A DNA stretch of 64,000 bases from Algoriphagus sp. Y33 (GCF_014838715.1 NZ_CP061947.1:1488001-1552000), one strand, 5' to 3'. Counted from the first letter of the stretch, positions 28,201-36,776 are shown. Numbers and translations: made by a program. The notes: generated from the letters alone by a model not told the origin.

Positions 28201-28526
28201 TTGAAGCTAAGGTTTGACTGATAGACAATTTCCCTTAAATGGTCCTCAATGGTGTTTTGAGAAGACGAGAAGCGGTAAACCTCATTGCGGTCTACATGCC
28301 TTTTGTCATAAGAAAAGTTAAAATCAGTTAGTTTTTCCACCGTGGAAATGAAATGTTTCAGAGTCATTTCCTTGCTGCCCAGATCGATGGACACCTCATC
28401 GATGGACTTCAACTGCGCATTTACCTCTCCGGCGGTTACCAATGAGATAAATATCATTTGGATAAATATTCCATATAGGAAATACTTCGACAACATATAG
28501 ATTGTCCTTTGTAATTTTAAATTCAT
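25233..28526 (-). CDS. SusC/RagA-family TonB-dependent transporter with N-terminal STN signalling domain
   Basis: A 1097-residue outer membrane transporter. After a signal peptide (to about residue 38) comes an STN domain at about 50-120 (SKEMTLKHFISTVEKLTDFN). Next is a carboxypeptidase-D-like regulatory domain at about 135-210 (VTDSEGEPIPGVVVSIQG, DGNYSIEV), a TonB box region EEVVVIGYGTQKKGDVTGSV, the plug (LILIDGIPGD, NGVILITTKG) and the barrel. The STN domain normally contacts the periplasmic end of FecR; a FecR and an ECF sigma gene lie immediately upstream, so transport and signalling are probably linked. Confidence 0.95.
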   Translation of the reverse strand: MNLKLQRTIYMLSKYFLYGIFIQMIFISLVTAGEVNAQLKSIDEVSIDLGSKEMTLKHFISTVEKLTDFNFSYDKRHVDRNEVYRFSSSQNTIEDHLREIVYQSNLSFKQVNHNIDISQSPSKTQQQVVISEAVIITGKVTDSEGEPIPGVVVSIQGISSGTVTDIDGNYSIEVAEGATLVFSFIGYETTTVTVGNQTVIDVQLDENLLALEEVVVIGYGTQKKGDVTGSVASVKAEDFVRAPVKDVGQLIQGKVAGLTIGSTSGDPTSGVQVSLRGNTTILGASSSPLILIDGIPGDFRTVAPEDIESIDVLKDGSAAAIYGVRGNNGVILITTKGFDKNQINSVEYSVQMSTDQVYRQLDMLTAADYRKQIADGTRDASWDNGSDTDWFKEGTRSPFSQIHNLTYRGGKAQTSYLINLNYRDMEGIMLKSDNKTFSGRVDIKHKMLNDKLVFNIGILGRQNSFTTTGDNTSFSGWTYRQMTIQNPTSPIKTEDGRWFQEGIFDYENPLSRLYESDGRKRSQFTRYNSTIEYMPLEGLSLKAMFAYDKFNDARGYSETKNHISNIRDGRNGYASIGNRDASNKYSELTANYSKVFGGHEFSVLGGYGYQENEWFDMSMSNFDFPTDQVGYADIGAGKALADGLASQSSSRGKTNLISFFGRVNYTYKDKYLLLASVRREAASQLYGAEKPWGTFPALSLGWRIHEEGFMDNISVVNNLKLRAGYGVTGNAPADLFLGVATLGFSDYYLVNGAWVRSLVPTRNPNPYLKWEEKKEFNVGVDFELFNNRVYGTVDYYVRRIDGLLYDYQVPSPPNIYPSTRANVGMMENKGLEVSLSIEPVKTKNVNWTTQLLYSTNTNKLVSLSNDLYKLETNYFPTGHTGVPIQTHTHLVEIGGEIGNFHGYNVADISDDGYWIYENSVGEEVAYGDFNRSFDEKQIIGNGIPDFHAGWNNTVHYKNFDFGVTMRGSFKFQIINFQRMYYENPGDERYNRLKSAYEPVFGKTILNENVPLEYNDYYVEDGDFVKIDNITLGYNVNQLKSKHIHSIRFHVSTLNTFIITKYKGIDPEVNWNGLSPGIDDRDKYPTTRTFTIGASIKF

Positions 28527-28616
28527 AATTTTGAGTTTAGTAAAGTTCAGAAAACAGGGTAGAGGATGCGTCCATTCCCCAATGTACTTGCATTCATACT
28601 ACCCCTTTTGACTTGG

Positions 28617-28643
28617 CCATCCGCCTCGGCGGATGGTTTTTTT
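28617..28643 (+). other. 9-bp GC-rich stem-loop followed by T-run, between fecR and susC
   Basis: CCATCCGCC / GGCGGATGG with a TC loop and seven T residues on the plus strand. It has the look of a terminator but the orientation is opposite to the genes on both sides. It may act on antisense transcription or be a structured spacer between fecR and susC. Confidence 0.5.
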
Positions 28644-28673
28644 ATGAGCTGTTAATTTTCATGGTTATTTGGG

Positions 28674-29717
28674 TTAAAATTTGATCTGTATTTTTTTTTC
28701 ATTAATCTCATATTCAAACCTTTCTACATAAGACATGCGATCAAGCACCATTTTCAAACTCTCATTATTATACCTTCCGGTGAGATGCCAGGATTGTGTT
28801 GGACTTCCTGTTGTTTGGATATTCACGCCATACCACCTTTCCAGTTCTTCGATGACTTCTAAATAAGGAGTTTCCTTAAAGTGTAGAATTCCATCTTTCC
28901 AACCGGTTACCCAATCTCCTTTAAATTCGTCTACCAGAGTTTTCTGTTCAGTTTTGATGTATTGGAGTCTTTGTCCGGGGGAAAGCAGGATCTTTTCCTG
29001 TGTGTCTTTGTTTTCCACTTTTACTTTACCGTGTACAAGTGCCACATTTAACCGGTCTTTGTGGAAGGTATTGATGTTAAAAGCGGTTCCTAATGCAGTA
29101 GTCGATAGGCTACCTGTGACTACCTGAAAAGGACGTTCGGGGTCTTTGGCTACGTCAAAATAAGCCTCGCCTATAAGATGTACACTTCTCAGTGAATCGG
29201 GAAAGTTTGAAGTGAATTCCAGTTTGCTGTCTGAATTGAGCCAAACCAAGGTGCCGTCTGGAAGTTTAAATTTACTTTTTTGACCTCTCAGGGTCTGTTT
29301 TTGAATGGTAGTAATAGGTGATTCTTCCTTAGTGCTTTTTTCCGGTGAAAAAGGAGGTTGAGGCAATCCAAGAAACAAAAAAAATGCAAGTAAAAAGACA
29401 GCAGCTACCTTTGCCCCCAAAGCAAGATGATTGCTCCACGGAGGTAATGTGGAAGCCTGTTTGCTTTTTTCTTTATCAGTGGGTTGGCTTTCTTTTCGAA
29501 AAATCTCTAAAAGTATTTTCTCTTTTTCCAGGTCAGGGAGTTCATTACGGGTAATTTGGATACCCAGCACCATTTCCCTTGCGGCGAAAAAATCCTCACG
29601 CTTCTCAGGGTGCACATCCAACCATTTTTGCCAGTAACGGTCCGTATGTTCATCAGGCTTTTTGACCCAACGTACAAATTCTTTATTCTTTAAAAGTTCA
29701 CTAACTTGGTCTTTCAT
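28674..29717 (-). CDS. FecR-family anti-sigma factor
   Basis: A 347-residue single-pass inner membrane protein. The cytoplasmic N-terminus (residues 1-90) includes DRYWQKWLDVHPEKREDF, typical of DUF4880/FecR N-termini. The membrane segment is near 98-116 (AAVFLLAFFLFLGLP). The periplasmic FecR domain holds LPDGTLVWLNSDSKLEF and GEAYFDVAKDPERPFQV, and a C-terminal DUF4974-like STN-contact domain ends the protein. It receives the signal from SusC and controls the ECF sigma encoded upstream. Confidence 0.92.
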   Translation of the reverse strand: MKDQVSELLKNKEFVRWVKKPDEHTDRYWQKWLDVHPEKREDFFAAREMVLGIQITRNELPDLEKEKILLEIFRKESQPTDKEKSKQASTLPPWSNHLALGAKVAAVFLLAFFLFLGLPQPPFSPEKSTKEESPITTIQKQTLRGQKSKFKLPDGTLVWLNSDSKLEFTSNFPDSLRSVHLIGEAYFDVAKDPERPFQVVTGSLSTTALGTAFNINTFHKDRLNVALVHGKVKVENKDTQEKILLSPGQRLQYIKTEQKTLVDEFKGDWVTGWKDGILHFKETPYLEVIEELERWYGVNIQTTGSPTQSWHLTGRYNNESLKMVLDRMSYVERFEYEINEKKIQIKF

Positions 29718-29794
29718 GGATTTTTTTGTGCTCCTCCGTATATAACAGGAAGAAACCTCAAGAAAACCATCACGAAAATCCGAAAATTTTTAAA

Positions 29795-30409
29795 TTATTT
29801 TTTGATGAGCGTAGATTTTAAAAAATCAATGGTGCGGTACAATAGGGTTCTGGTAGCTTTTAGACTGGAAAATCCCATAATTTCTTTGATCTGCTCATAG
29901 CTCAAATCCTCAAAAAAATAATAATAGACCATTTCTCTTTGCCGTGTTGTCATTTTTTTGAGCGCGGTATTTAGTTGTTTAACCTGTTCTTCTTGGATCT
30001 GTTGATTGATCAAAATTTGTTCGTGGGAAAAAGTTAACTCAAAATGGGTGATTTGATCTAACGGGATTACTTTGTGAAGCAAGGTGTTCTTTTCACGGAC
30101 TACTTTTCTTCTCAAGGCTTTAAACAAATAGAATTTTATAGAGCCTGTTTTGCCTAATTTTTGACGGTTGGTCCGGATTTCTACGAATAGGTCTTGAATG
30201 GCATCCTTTACCAATTCCTCATCATCGGAAAACTTGCACCCGTAATCAAATAAGTCAGATACATAAATTTCATATATGCGGATGAAGCTGGATTCACAGC
30301 CAGACCTGAATGCATCCCAAAGGCACTCCTGATGGGGGATGTCATAGTCTTTTAGGGTAGATAAGTTCCTTTGGTCAGGAACCTCCACCAAGCGGTTTAC
30401 TTCGGTCAT
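29795..30409 (-). CDS. RNA polymerase ECF sigma factor
   Basis: A 204-residue sigma-70 family protein of the Bacteroidota ECF group associated with FecR. Region 2 includes YEIYVSDLFDYGCKFSDDEE and LVKDAIQDLFVEIRTNRQKLG. Region 4 includes MTTRQREMVYYYFFEDLSYEQIKEIMGFSS followed by a basic helix (given here only by its key parts: the YEQI helix and the MGFSSLKATR turn). It directs polymerase to its own target promoters, most likely susCD. It ends 77 bp ahead of fecR on the same strand. Confidence 0.92.
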   Translation of the reverse strand: MTEVNRLVEVPDQRNLSTLKDYDIPHQECLWDAFRSGCESSFIRIYEIYVSDLFDYGCKFSDDEELVKDAIQDLFVEIRTNRQKLGKTGSIKFYLFKALRRKVVREKNTLLHKVIPLDQITHFELTFSHEQILINQQIQEEQVKQLNTALKKMTTRQREMVYYYFFEDLSYEQIKEIMGFSSLKATRTLLYRTIDFLKSTLIKK

Positions 30410-30703
30410 TTGGGCAGGGTTTATTAGTGTGATTTGTTAAAACACTCAGTAAGCTAATAAAAAAATGTATAAATGACATAAATAAAACATTGCTTTCAGT
30501 GAATTAAAGCCATAGTGTGTTTGATGTATATCTTTTTTACAAGAGGTTATAGTAATGCAGGAAACAGGGAAATAGCTTTTAAAAATCTATGATATAAGAT
30601 AGTAACAAAGAGGACAATTATTCAATCCCCATTGTCATCAATGGCTTAGAAGACTAAGTCCATATTCTTTGCGTGATGTCTAAAAATATAGCGCTGCTAA
30701 AGC

Positions 30704-31069
30704 TGGGCTAGAACTTCCCAATCCGAAGGTAGGCTGGGATGTAATGAAAAAGCGCCAGTCACCTAAAAGAATCCAGCTATCCTCAGCAAGGAAAATAGTA
30801 CTCCTAGAGCTGATCAGCCATTGTTTTTTGGTCGTGTACATTAGATTTCCCACGAGATTAGACAGATGGGTGCTTTTAGGATCTCCCATCCTCCATGTAG
30901 CTGATGGGGCAATGCCAAATAACCAGCCATTGGCAGGGTTTGAAGCAATTGCAGGCAAGGGGACCAGCTTAAAATCCCGAATCTGATTTGGTCTATAGAC
31001 TATTGAATCTTGTGCAAGCAAGGGCAGGCTGGTCCAAAATAGCAGAGCAAAAATCAGGATCCGTGTCAT
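30704..31069 (-). pseudogene. 5' fragment of Omp85-type gene (right copy)
   Basis: The first 122 codons match the intact gene at 21946-23142, including signal peptide and start codon. At 30704 the similarity ends, and eight or so foreign codons (ALAALYF) lead to a stop at 30680. The fragment keeps its position 12 bp after the intact porin gene, showing the ancestral order porin then Omp85-type protein. The product would be a truncated, exported peptide unable to form a barrel. Confidence 0.9.
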
Positions 31070-31280
31070 TAATCCGGGTCATTAAAATGAGATGTCTAGT
31101 TGTAGTCGGAAACGCAACTCGTTGTCTTGGGGTAAATCTTTATCTTCAAATGTAAACCGTGTCACTTCAGTTGTCAATTTATTCTTATGCCCCGCAAAAA
31201 ACCAATTGAAAGCTAAGGCCAACTCTTGTTGTTTGTTGCTTTCAATAGCCAAGTCTGGACGTATGACAGCATATCTTGTA
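30704..31280. repeat. 577-bp direct repeat, right copy
   Basis: Gap-free partner of 22777-23353. The intervening segment 23354-30703 is 7350 bp and holds susD, susC, fecR and the sigma gene. Differences I see include c/t at 22944, a/g in the GGCAAAGGG run, t/a and t/g near the Omp85 start, and six in the porin part. Together the two copies make the geometry A-B-X-B-C. Confidence 0.95.
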
Positions 31281-32293
31281 GCAATTTCCAAAGGGTCAGG
31301 CCAAAAATTAAATAGTTGTGAAGGGAAATATCCTGCTGCCAAGTAGAATCCGCCCAAATCAGTATTGATTTCATCAAAGTTATCATAGATGTTTTTGCGA
31401 TGGAATTCACTAGCCCAAGAGAAGCCTTTGTAGTTAAAAGCTGTCTCAATTTGATATTGTTTTACTACATATTGAGCGTCGTTGGTCCCTTCAAATCCTG
31501 AGAGATTTCCTCCTCCGGAGGTAGAAAAACGAGTGTAGGGGCTGGTATTGGTGATAGCCGCAATGGCTACAAGCCCCGCCGGCTTTTGTGAGATTTTCAG
31601 ATCACCTCCGGAGAAAGGCACTTCCCTGCCAAGGAAATTCCATTGGAATCTACCAAAATACATCATTTTGGAATCGTCATTTTGAGTGGCTGCACGCCCC
31701 ATGCCTGTAAATACAGCTGCCCAATAGTTGAAATTTGCTATTCCACCCCCATCAAGATTCCCATAAACCTCTACACCTTGCTGTCTATCTACGGTGAATT
31801 TTCTGTTCAACAGTGATCTATCTACCATTTGCTGATCACCACTACTTATGAACCGCTCTCTGGTAAATTCTACTTTCCATTGACCTGCTTTAAAGTTTAG
31901 CCAAGGCCATTTTTCGATCATGACCCGGTAGTCAAGCAATAAGCTTCTCGATAGCTCATATTCAAAGTAGTATTTAATCCAAGGCTGGTAGGCATGCCCG
32001 CCGACTTTTAATCGTGCTCTGTTTATTTTAAAAACCCGTTGATCCTGATTACGAAAGTCAGCAAACGTAATCGGATCTTGATCATCCGGCAAGGCAAATC
32101 TTAGCTGGAGTCTGGCTCCTATCTGCATTTCATATTTTCCATCTTCACTTTTAAGAACAAACCCCTTTGAAGTGTGATTCAGAAAAGACTCTTTTTTCAT
32201 TTGGGATGCTTGAATACTGTCACTCTCTTGGGCAAAACCACATACTATGAATGTGAAAAAACTAATGAACAGGAGAAAATAAAATAATTTCAT
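31082..32293 (-). CDS. Porin of the phosphate-selective porin O/P type
   Basis: A 403-residue protein from the ATG at 32293, where MKLFYFLLFISFF begins a clear signal peptide ending GFAQ. An open frame continues 39 codons further upstream but would bury the signal. The mature part starts with the KGFVLKSEDGKYEMQIGARL strand and contains FKINRARLKVGGHAYQPWIK and KAGQWKVEFTRERF, typical of OprO/OprP-like 16-strand porins, ending LRFRLQLDISF. It is the upstream partner of the now-broken Omp85-type gene. Confidence 0.87.
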   Translation of the reverse strand: MKLFYFLLFISFFTFIVCGFAQESDSIQASQMKKESFLNHTSKGFVLKSEDGKYEMQIGARLQLRFALPDDQDPITFADFRNQDQRVFKINRARLKVGGHAYQPWIKYYFEYELSRSLLLDYRVMIEKWPWLNFKAGQWKVEFTRERFISSGDQQMVDRSLLNRKFTVDRQQGVEVYGNLDGGGIANFNYWAAVFTGMGRAATQNDDSKMMYFGRFQWNFLGREVPFSGGDLKISQKPAGLVAIAAITNTSPYTRFSTSGGGNLSGFEGTNDAQYVVKQYQIETAFNYKGFSWASEFHRKNIYDNFDEINTDLGGFYLAAGYFPSQLFNFWPDPLEIATRYAVIRPDLAIESNKQQELALAFNWFFAGHKNKLTTEVTRFTFEDKDLPQDNELRFRLQLDISF

Positions 32294-32832
32294 GTGCAAG
32301 ATTATTCGCTTAATCTCATTTTGAGAGGATGGACGTTTTTTCGCAGGCACAAATAACGTGAATAGCACCGAGAATATTCTCAATAGCCCCATGGAAATCG
32401 CCTTTAACAATCCTGAAATGGGTAACCCTTCCCTGAGTTGACTTTTTTAAGAAAGTGATCATATTTGAGTATATGAATCTTGTTTCGAACACTCGAAGGG
32501 ATTTTTGGAGTAAAATAGGTGTTTTTGCAAACGCTTCAATATACAGTTGGTGCAAATACAATGGATATGTAATTGCAGGCATATGCCTCTGGAATCTCTG
32601 AAGTTCCTTCCTGTCGAATTCCATCAGGATTAAGCAATAATTGCTCTCTGAACAAATCCAATATCTTTACGTGCAGTCTTGGAAGTATTTCCTGATACGC
32701 TGAGCCGGTCCCAAAGACAGTTCGGAACTACTGTCTTTGGGAATATGTAGAAAAACCCATGATAAGCAAAGGCAAAAAAAACTTAATTCCGTTCAGGTAG
32801 CCATTTATAAGGCCTACATTTTCCATCAAGTA
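32294..32832. other. 539-bp intergenic region upstream of the porin gene
   Basis: Two overlapping minus-strand frames (32316-32624 and the porin upstream extension) show no recognisable protein, no clear start region and biased residues; I do not call them. The region must contain the porin promoter and the 3' end of the PAP2 transcript. It also holds the long stem-loop at 32709-32742. Confidence 0.5.
32709..32742. repeat. 13-bp perfect inverted repeat (stem-loop)
   Basis: TCCCAAAGACAGT / ACTGTCTTTGGGA with an 8-base loop that can itself pair partly. There is no T-run, so it is not a standard terminator on either strand. It lies 91 bp past the PAP2 stop and about 415 bp upstream of the porin start. 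Confidence 0.6.
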
Positions 32833-33408
32833 CTATTTCAGTAGTATTTTAAGAATCTCTCTTTTGATAAAAACCACTAAAATCCAAGATAAAAGTGCTG
32901 CAAGGAGCCCTACCACTGCCCCCACCAATACATCAGCGGGATAGTGTACTCCTAGATAAATTCTGGTGTAGGATATTACTGCGGCCCATAAAAACAGCCA
33001 TGGAAGAAACTGGAGCTTGCCTCTCATTTTAAGGTTTAGGAAAAGCGCCAACCCAAAGGTATTGGCAGCATGGGAGGAAGCAAAACCAAATAAGCCTCCA
33101 CATCTGCCATAATTGTGAATCACTTCATCCCATCGCTCATCATGGCAGGGTCTTAGCCTTTCGAAAAAAGGTTTCATAAAAGCTGAAGTCACTTGATCGG
33201 AAATCAGAATGGTCAACGCTATCCCTCCAAATACCCACCAGCTGGCCTTGGGTTCTACTCTATAGATGAAGTAAATCAAGACAGCATAAAACGGAACCCA
33301 AACAAGTGTTTGGGATAGTTGAAAAGCGACCGCATCCAGCGAGTCTGTATGAAAGGAATTTAGCCAAAGGAACAATTCCTCATCCCAAGTTTTGATTTGC
33401 TCGATCAT
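32833..33408 (-). CDS. PAP2-family membrane phosphatase
   Basis: A 191-residue inner membrane protein with five to six membrane segments. The three phosphatase signatures are visible: KPFFERLRP (KX6RP), SSHAAN (the PSGH block, with Ser in place of Pro) and TRIYLGVHYPADV (SRX5HX3D, with Thr for Ser). Family members dephosphorylate lipid phosphates such as undecaprenyl diphosphate. It overlaps the hemF stop by four bases and so is the last gene of tamL-hemF-PAP2. Confidence 0.87.
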   Translation of the reverse strand: MIEQIKTWDEELFLWLNSFHTDSLDAVAFQLSQTLVWVPFYAVLIYFIYRVEPKASWWVFGGIALTILISDQVTSAFMKPFFERLRPCHDERWDEVIHNYGRCGGLFGFASSHAANTFGLALFLNLKMRGKLQFLPWLFLWAAVISYTRIYLGVHYPADVLVGAVVGLLAALLSWILVVFIKREILKILLK

Positions 33409-34316
33409 TTTACATAAGATAACCAGTCAATTCTTTTTTTGAGGTGGTTTTGGGTGTATTCTTCCTTGGTTCCTACTTTAGGCTCATGCATGTATTCCCA
33501 CTCAGCTATAGGAGGCATACTCATCAAAATACTCTCAGTACGTCCATTGGTGTCCAGTCCGAATTTGGTGCCCGCATCCCATACCAAGTTGAATTCCACG
33601 TATCTGCCCCTTCTAAGGTTTTGCCAAGATTTCTCGTTTTCTCCGTAGTTTATTTGGGAATTTTTCTTCATAAAATATCCATATACTTTCGGAAACAAGC
33701 GTCCTAATGACAAACTGAATTGAAGTATGTTTTCAAATTCGTTGTCATCTTTTGCTTTCAATCTGTCGTAGAAAATCCCTCCAATTCCCCGGGTTTCATC
33801 TCTATGCTTGATGTAGAAATAGTCGTCCGCCCAGTCTTTAAATCTAGGATAGTAAGTAGAATTATATTGGTCACAGACATTCTTTACTTCCTGATGAAAA
33901 TATTTTGCGTCATTTCCATCGATATAATGAGGAGTTAAATCTATTCCTCCTCCAAACCAATGCTCTCCATTATCCATCTCAAAGTATCGGATGTTCATGT
34001 GGATAATCGGTACCATCGGGCTTTTGGGATGCAAGACAATAGATACACCGGTTGCGAAAAAATCAGCTTTTTTCAGATTTAATTTTTTCAGAATTTTATC
34101 GGGAGTAGGGCCATGTACTGCTGAAAAAGCAACCCCTCCTTTTTCAATAATGTTTCCATCCTTGAAAATCCTGGTTCTGCCGCCACCTCCCGCAGATCTT
34201 AGCCACTTATCTTCTATGAATTTTCCGCCACTATCAGCCAATTCCAGTTCTTTGCAGATATAATCCTGCATCTGACGGTAAATTTCAGCTATTTCTTCTT
34301 TACTTTTTCGCGACAT
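33405..34316 (-). CDS. hemF: Oxygen-dependent coproporphyrinogen III oxidase
   Basis: A 303-residue enzyme that converts coproporphyrinogen III to protoporphyrinogen IX with O2. Conserved blocks are GGGGRTRIF, GVAFSAVHG, MVPIIHMNIRYFEM, WFGGGIDLTPHY, GIGGIFYDRL, and the C-terminal RGRYVEFNLVWDAGTKFGL with GRTESILMSMPP. Full family length. It implies aerobic growth. It begins 17 bp after the tamL stop, and the next gene overlaps it by 4 bp. Confidence 0.95.
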   Translation of the reverse strand: MSRKSKEEIAEIYRQMQDYICKELELADSGGKFIEDKWLRSAGGGGRTRIFKDGNIIEKGGVAFSAVHGPTPDKILKKLNLKKADFFATGVSIVLHPKSPMVPIIHMNIRYFEMDNGEHWFGGGIDLTPHYIDGNDAKYFHQEVKNVCDQYNSTYYPRFKDWADDYFYIKHRDETRGIGGIFYDRLKAKDDNEFENILQFSLSLGRLFPKVYGYFMKKNSQINYGENEKSWQNLRRGRYVEFNLVWDAGTKFGLDTNGRTESILMSMPPIAEWEYMHEPKVGTKEEYTQNHLKKRIDWLSYVK

Positions 34317-34333
34317 AGTTGATTGTTTTTTCC

Positions 34334-36757
34334 TTAGAATGGATAACCTATACCAAAGTTAAGAACAGTTTGGCCTTTTAGACCAAAAAGTCGGTTGAAT
34401 GATATATTGTCCAGCACCCATCGTTCGCCTTCCGGCATAGACGGGTCTACAGCTTTGGTGGCCAAATCGAGACGAACCACCAAGAAGTTAAAATCCATTC
34501 GCAAGCCCAATCCTGTTCCGATAGCTATTTCTTTATAAAATCGATCAAACCTGAAATCAGCACCCGGCCGGGAATTGTCTGCACCAATTACCCACGCATT
34601 TCCCGCATCCACAAAAACAGCCATATCGAAATAGCCTACTAAATTTCTCCGATATTCCAGCATGGTCTCCATGATCATTTCTGCCGGTTGCTCAAAGGCA
34701 TAATCATATCTTCCTCTATCCCCGATGGGCGGTGTATAACTGCCGGGTCCAAGTCTTCTGGCTTGCCAAGCTCTGATGCTTGTGCCCCCACCGGCAAAGA
34801 AATATTTCTCATATGGCAAGATCCCATTACTTACACCGTAGGGATTTGCAATTCCGAAGTTGGCTCTGTATGCCAGGGTTGTTTTTTGGTCTAGGGGATA
34901 ATATCTTCTGAAATCTGCCTGAAGCTTAAGCCATTGAAATCTGGCGAAATCAGTAGTTTCGCTATTGCTGGGAGGTCTTCCAAAATTCAATGTAGTTCCA
35001 CCGCTTTCTACAAATAATTTGAGCAAAGAGGCTTTGTTAGATGAATTATAATTGCCGTAGTTGTTGAAATTGATAATCGATTGAGCTGAAATGCTACTTA
35101 TAAAAGAGGGTAAGAAAGACCAGATTAAATTATTCCCCTGACTTTCGAGATCCTGTAGAACTTGGGCAAATTCATTTGAAATGTTTGGAGTACGTATGTA
35201 ATTGATATCTGCCGCATTTACCGTGAATTGCTGCCTATTTCCTCTAGTTACCCAGGTATATGCAAGAAGGGCATTCAATCCGGATCGGGTGTATTCGGGG
35301 CGATTAGTGTAATTATAGCCGATCTGGGCACGCGTATTAGGGTTGTATCTTCCGAATTTCCGTAAGCTTTCCCCGTAAAATGGAATTAGAAACCTTGGGA
35401 AAATCACGGAAGCTGAAGTACCGAATTCCTTGCTTTGATAGACTCCTTGATCAGTGGCTGAAGCAACACCTTCGTACCCTATCCTTGTATTGAACTCCAA
35501 TATTTCTCCAGCTCTGAAGAAGTTTCTGTTTCTCAAAACTATGCTAAAAAAAGGTCCCGGTAATTGTTCGGTAATACTCAATCCCAGCTGGTTGGTAAGC
35601 TGATATTTTTGGTTGGGTTGTGTCGAAATCCTAGCGGTAAGACTGGTTCCTACCGTGTCAAATGAAATATTGATGTATCTAAAAAGGTCAAGGTTACTGA
35701 GCTGTTTTTGGGTTTCTACTATGTCTAATCTCTTATATTCTTGTCCTTCATCGAACAAAATCCTAGAACTGAGCAATTTGGCGGAAAAACGATCTCTGTA
35801 AAATGTGAAATCAATGTTGCGGTAATTTCTTTGCTCCTTTTCATCCACGAAAGCATCACTGGGAGGACTGATTTTGAAGGTGATAGAATCTACCCTATAA
35901 ACCTCATGTTTTTCTGCGAAGGAAGGCTTGAGGATTCGCTGCTCTACGTTGATTTTCTTCGAAGTGGTATCATAGTAGAGATTGTAATCGATAAAACTCT
36001 TTGTGAACATGAAGTATCCATTATTCTTGAGAAGTTCTTCCAAGCGATTCCTTTCCTTTGTGAAATTACCCTGGTCGTAATTGTCTCTTTTTCTTATATA
36101 AGACTCACTTTTGGAGATATCGATCAGACTTAATATTCCTTCATTATCAGAACTGGTATAGATGGAATCAAGCAAATAGGGTTCTTTTTCTTGAATGGTG
36201 TAGATTACTTCGGCCTTTTTTTTCTTCACATTTACTTCATAGGCGACTTGAGCATCCAAAAAACCTTTGTTGTACAGGTAATTGTCTATTTCTGTGACCG
36301 TTTTTTCAGTAAGTGCACTGTCGAGAATGGTAACGGGATTTCCTGTCCTCATCAGAAAATTTCCGTACTCCGCCATTTTTTCTAAGTCTTGTGTTTTTGT
36401 CTGGAGCTTGTCCCGTTTTTTGAGGAGTTTTCGTTCCTCCGGATTTTCGTTAAGACTATCTTTGGCTTCTTGAAGCTCAGAATTAGTTAAGATTAGTTTC
36501 TCGCTTACTTTTGTGCTGTCATAAAACACCTTACCCAACCGATAAATACTTACACCGAGAGATGAATTTGTAAGAGGGATTGTAGTATTGGGTTCTTGAA
36601 AAAACAATCCTTGAATCTCTAAGTGATTTGCTTTTTCTACACCTTTCAGCTTGTTGCTTCTTAGGACGTATTTTCCTTCAGGTAAGTTTTTGCTCAATGA
36701 GCAAGCATACATGCCCCAGAGGACACAGATAAAAAGTATATATTTGGAGAATTTCAA
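34334..36757 (-). CDS. TamL: lipoprotein-type TamA/BamA-superfamily outer membrane protein
   Basis: I choose a TTG start at 36757, giving MKFSKYILFICVLWGMYAC, an ideal lipoprotein signal with the lipid Cys at residue 19; the frame opens at another TTG (36787), and no in-frame ATG precedes the lipobox usefully. The mature ~790 residues start with SLSKNLPEGKYVLRSNKLKG, have POTRA-like segments, and end in a D15-type barrel with KYFFAGGGTSIRAWQARRLG and the GTGLGLRMDFNFLVVRLDLA strand. TamL is the Bacteroidota lipidated TamA homologue that works in outer membrane assembly with TamB. No tamB lies here. Confidence 0.85.
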   Translation of the reverse strand: MKFSKYILFICVLWGMYACSLSKNLPEGKYVLRSNKLKGVEKANHLEIQGLFFQEPNTTIPLTNSSLGVSIYRLGKVFYDSTKVSEKLILTNSELQEAKDSLNENPEERKLLKKRDKLQTKTQDLEKMAEYGNFLMRTGNPVTILDSALTEKTVTEIDNYLYNKGFLDAQVAYEVNVKKKKAEVIYTIQEKEPYLLDSIYTSSDNEGILSLIDISKSESYIRKRDNYDQGNFTKERNRLEELLKNNGYFMFTKSFIDYNLYYDTTSKKINVEQRILKPSFAEKHEVYRVDSITFKISPPSDAFVDEKEQRNYRNIDFTFYRDRFSAKLLSSRILFDEGQEYKRLDIVETQKQLSNLDLFRYINISFDTVGTSLTARISTQPNQKYQLTNQLGLSITEQLPGPFFSIVLRNRNFFRAGEILEFNTRIGYEGVASATDQGVYQSKEFGTSASVIFPRFLIPFYGESLRKFGRYNPNTRAQIGYNYTNRPEYTRSGLNALLAYTWVTRGNRQQFTVNAADINYIRTPNISNEFAQVLQDLESQGNNLIWSFLPSFISSISAQSIINFNNYGNYNSSNKASLLKLFVESGGTTLNFGRPPSNSETTDFARFQWLKLQADFRRYYPLDQKTTLAYRANFGIANPYGVSNGILPYEKYFFAGGGTSIRAWQARRLGPGSYTPPIGDRGRYDYAFEQPAEMIMETMLEYRRNLVGYFDMAVFVDAGNAWVIGADNSRPGADFRFDRFYKEIAIGTGLGLRMDFNFLVVRLDLATKAVDPSMPEGERWVLDNISFNRLFGLKGQTVLNFGIGYPF

Positions 36758-36776
36758 AATGGCAGAGTCAATCCGA

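Noticed and set aside
23354..30703. Insertion sequence as the carrier of the SusCD segment
   Set aside because: No transposase, integrase or terminal inverted repeat is visible, and the 577-bp repeats are far too long for a target-site duplication.
32316..32624. 102-codon frame upstream of the porin, plus a 39-codon upstream extension of the porin frame
   Set aside because: No recognisable protein, and the porin signal peptide clearly starts at 32293. I considered a transposase remnant but could find no motif.
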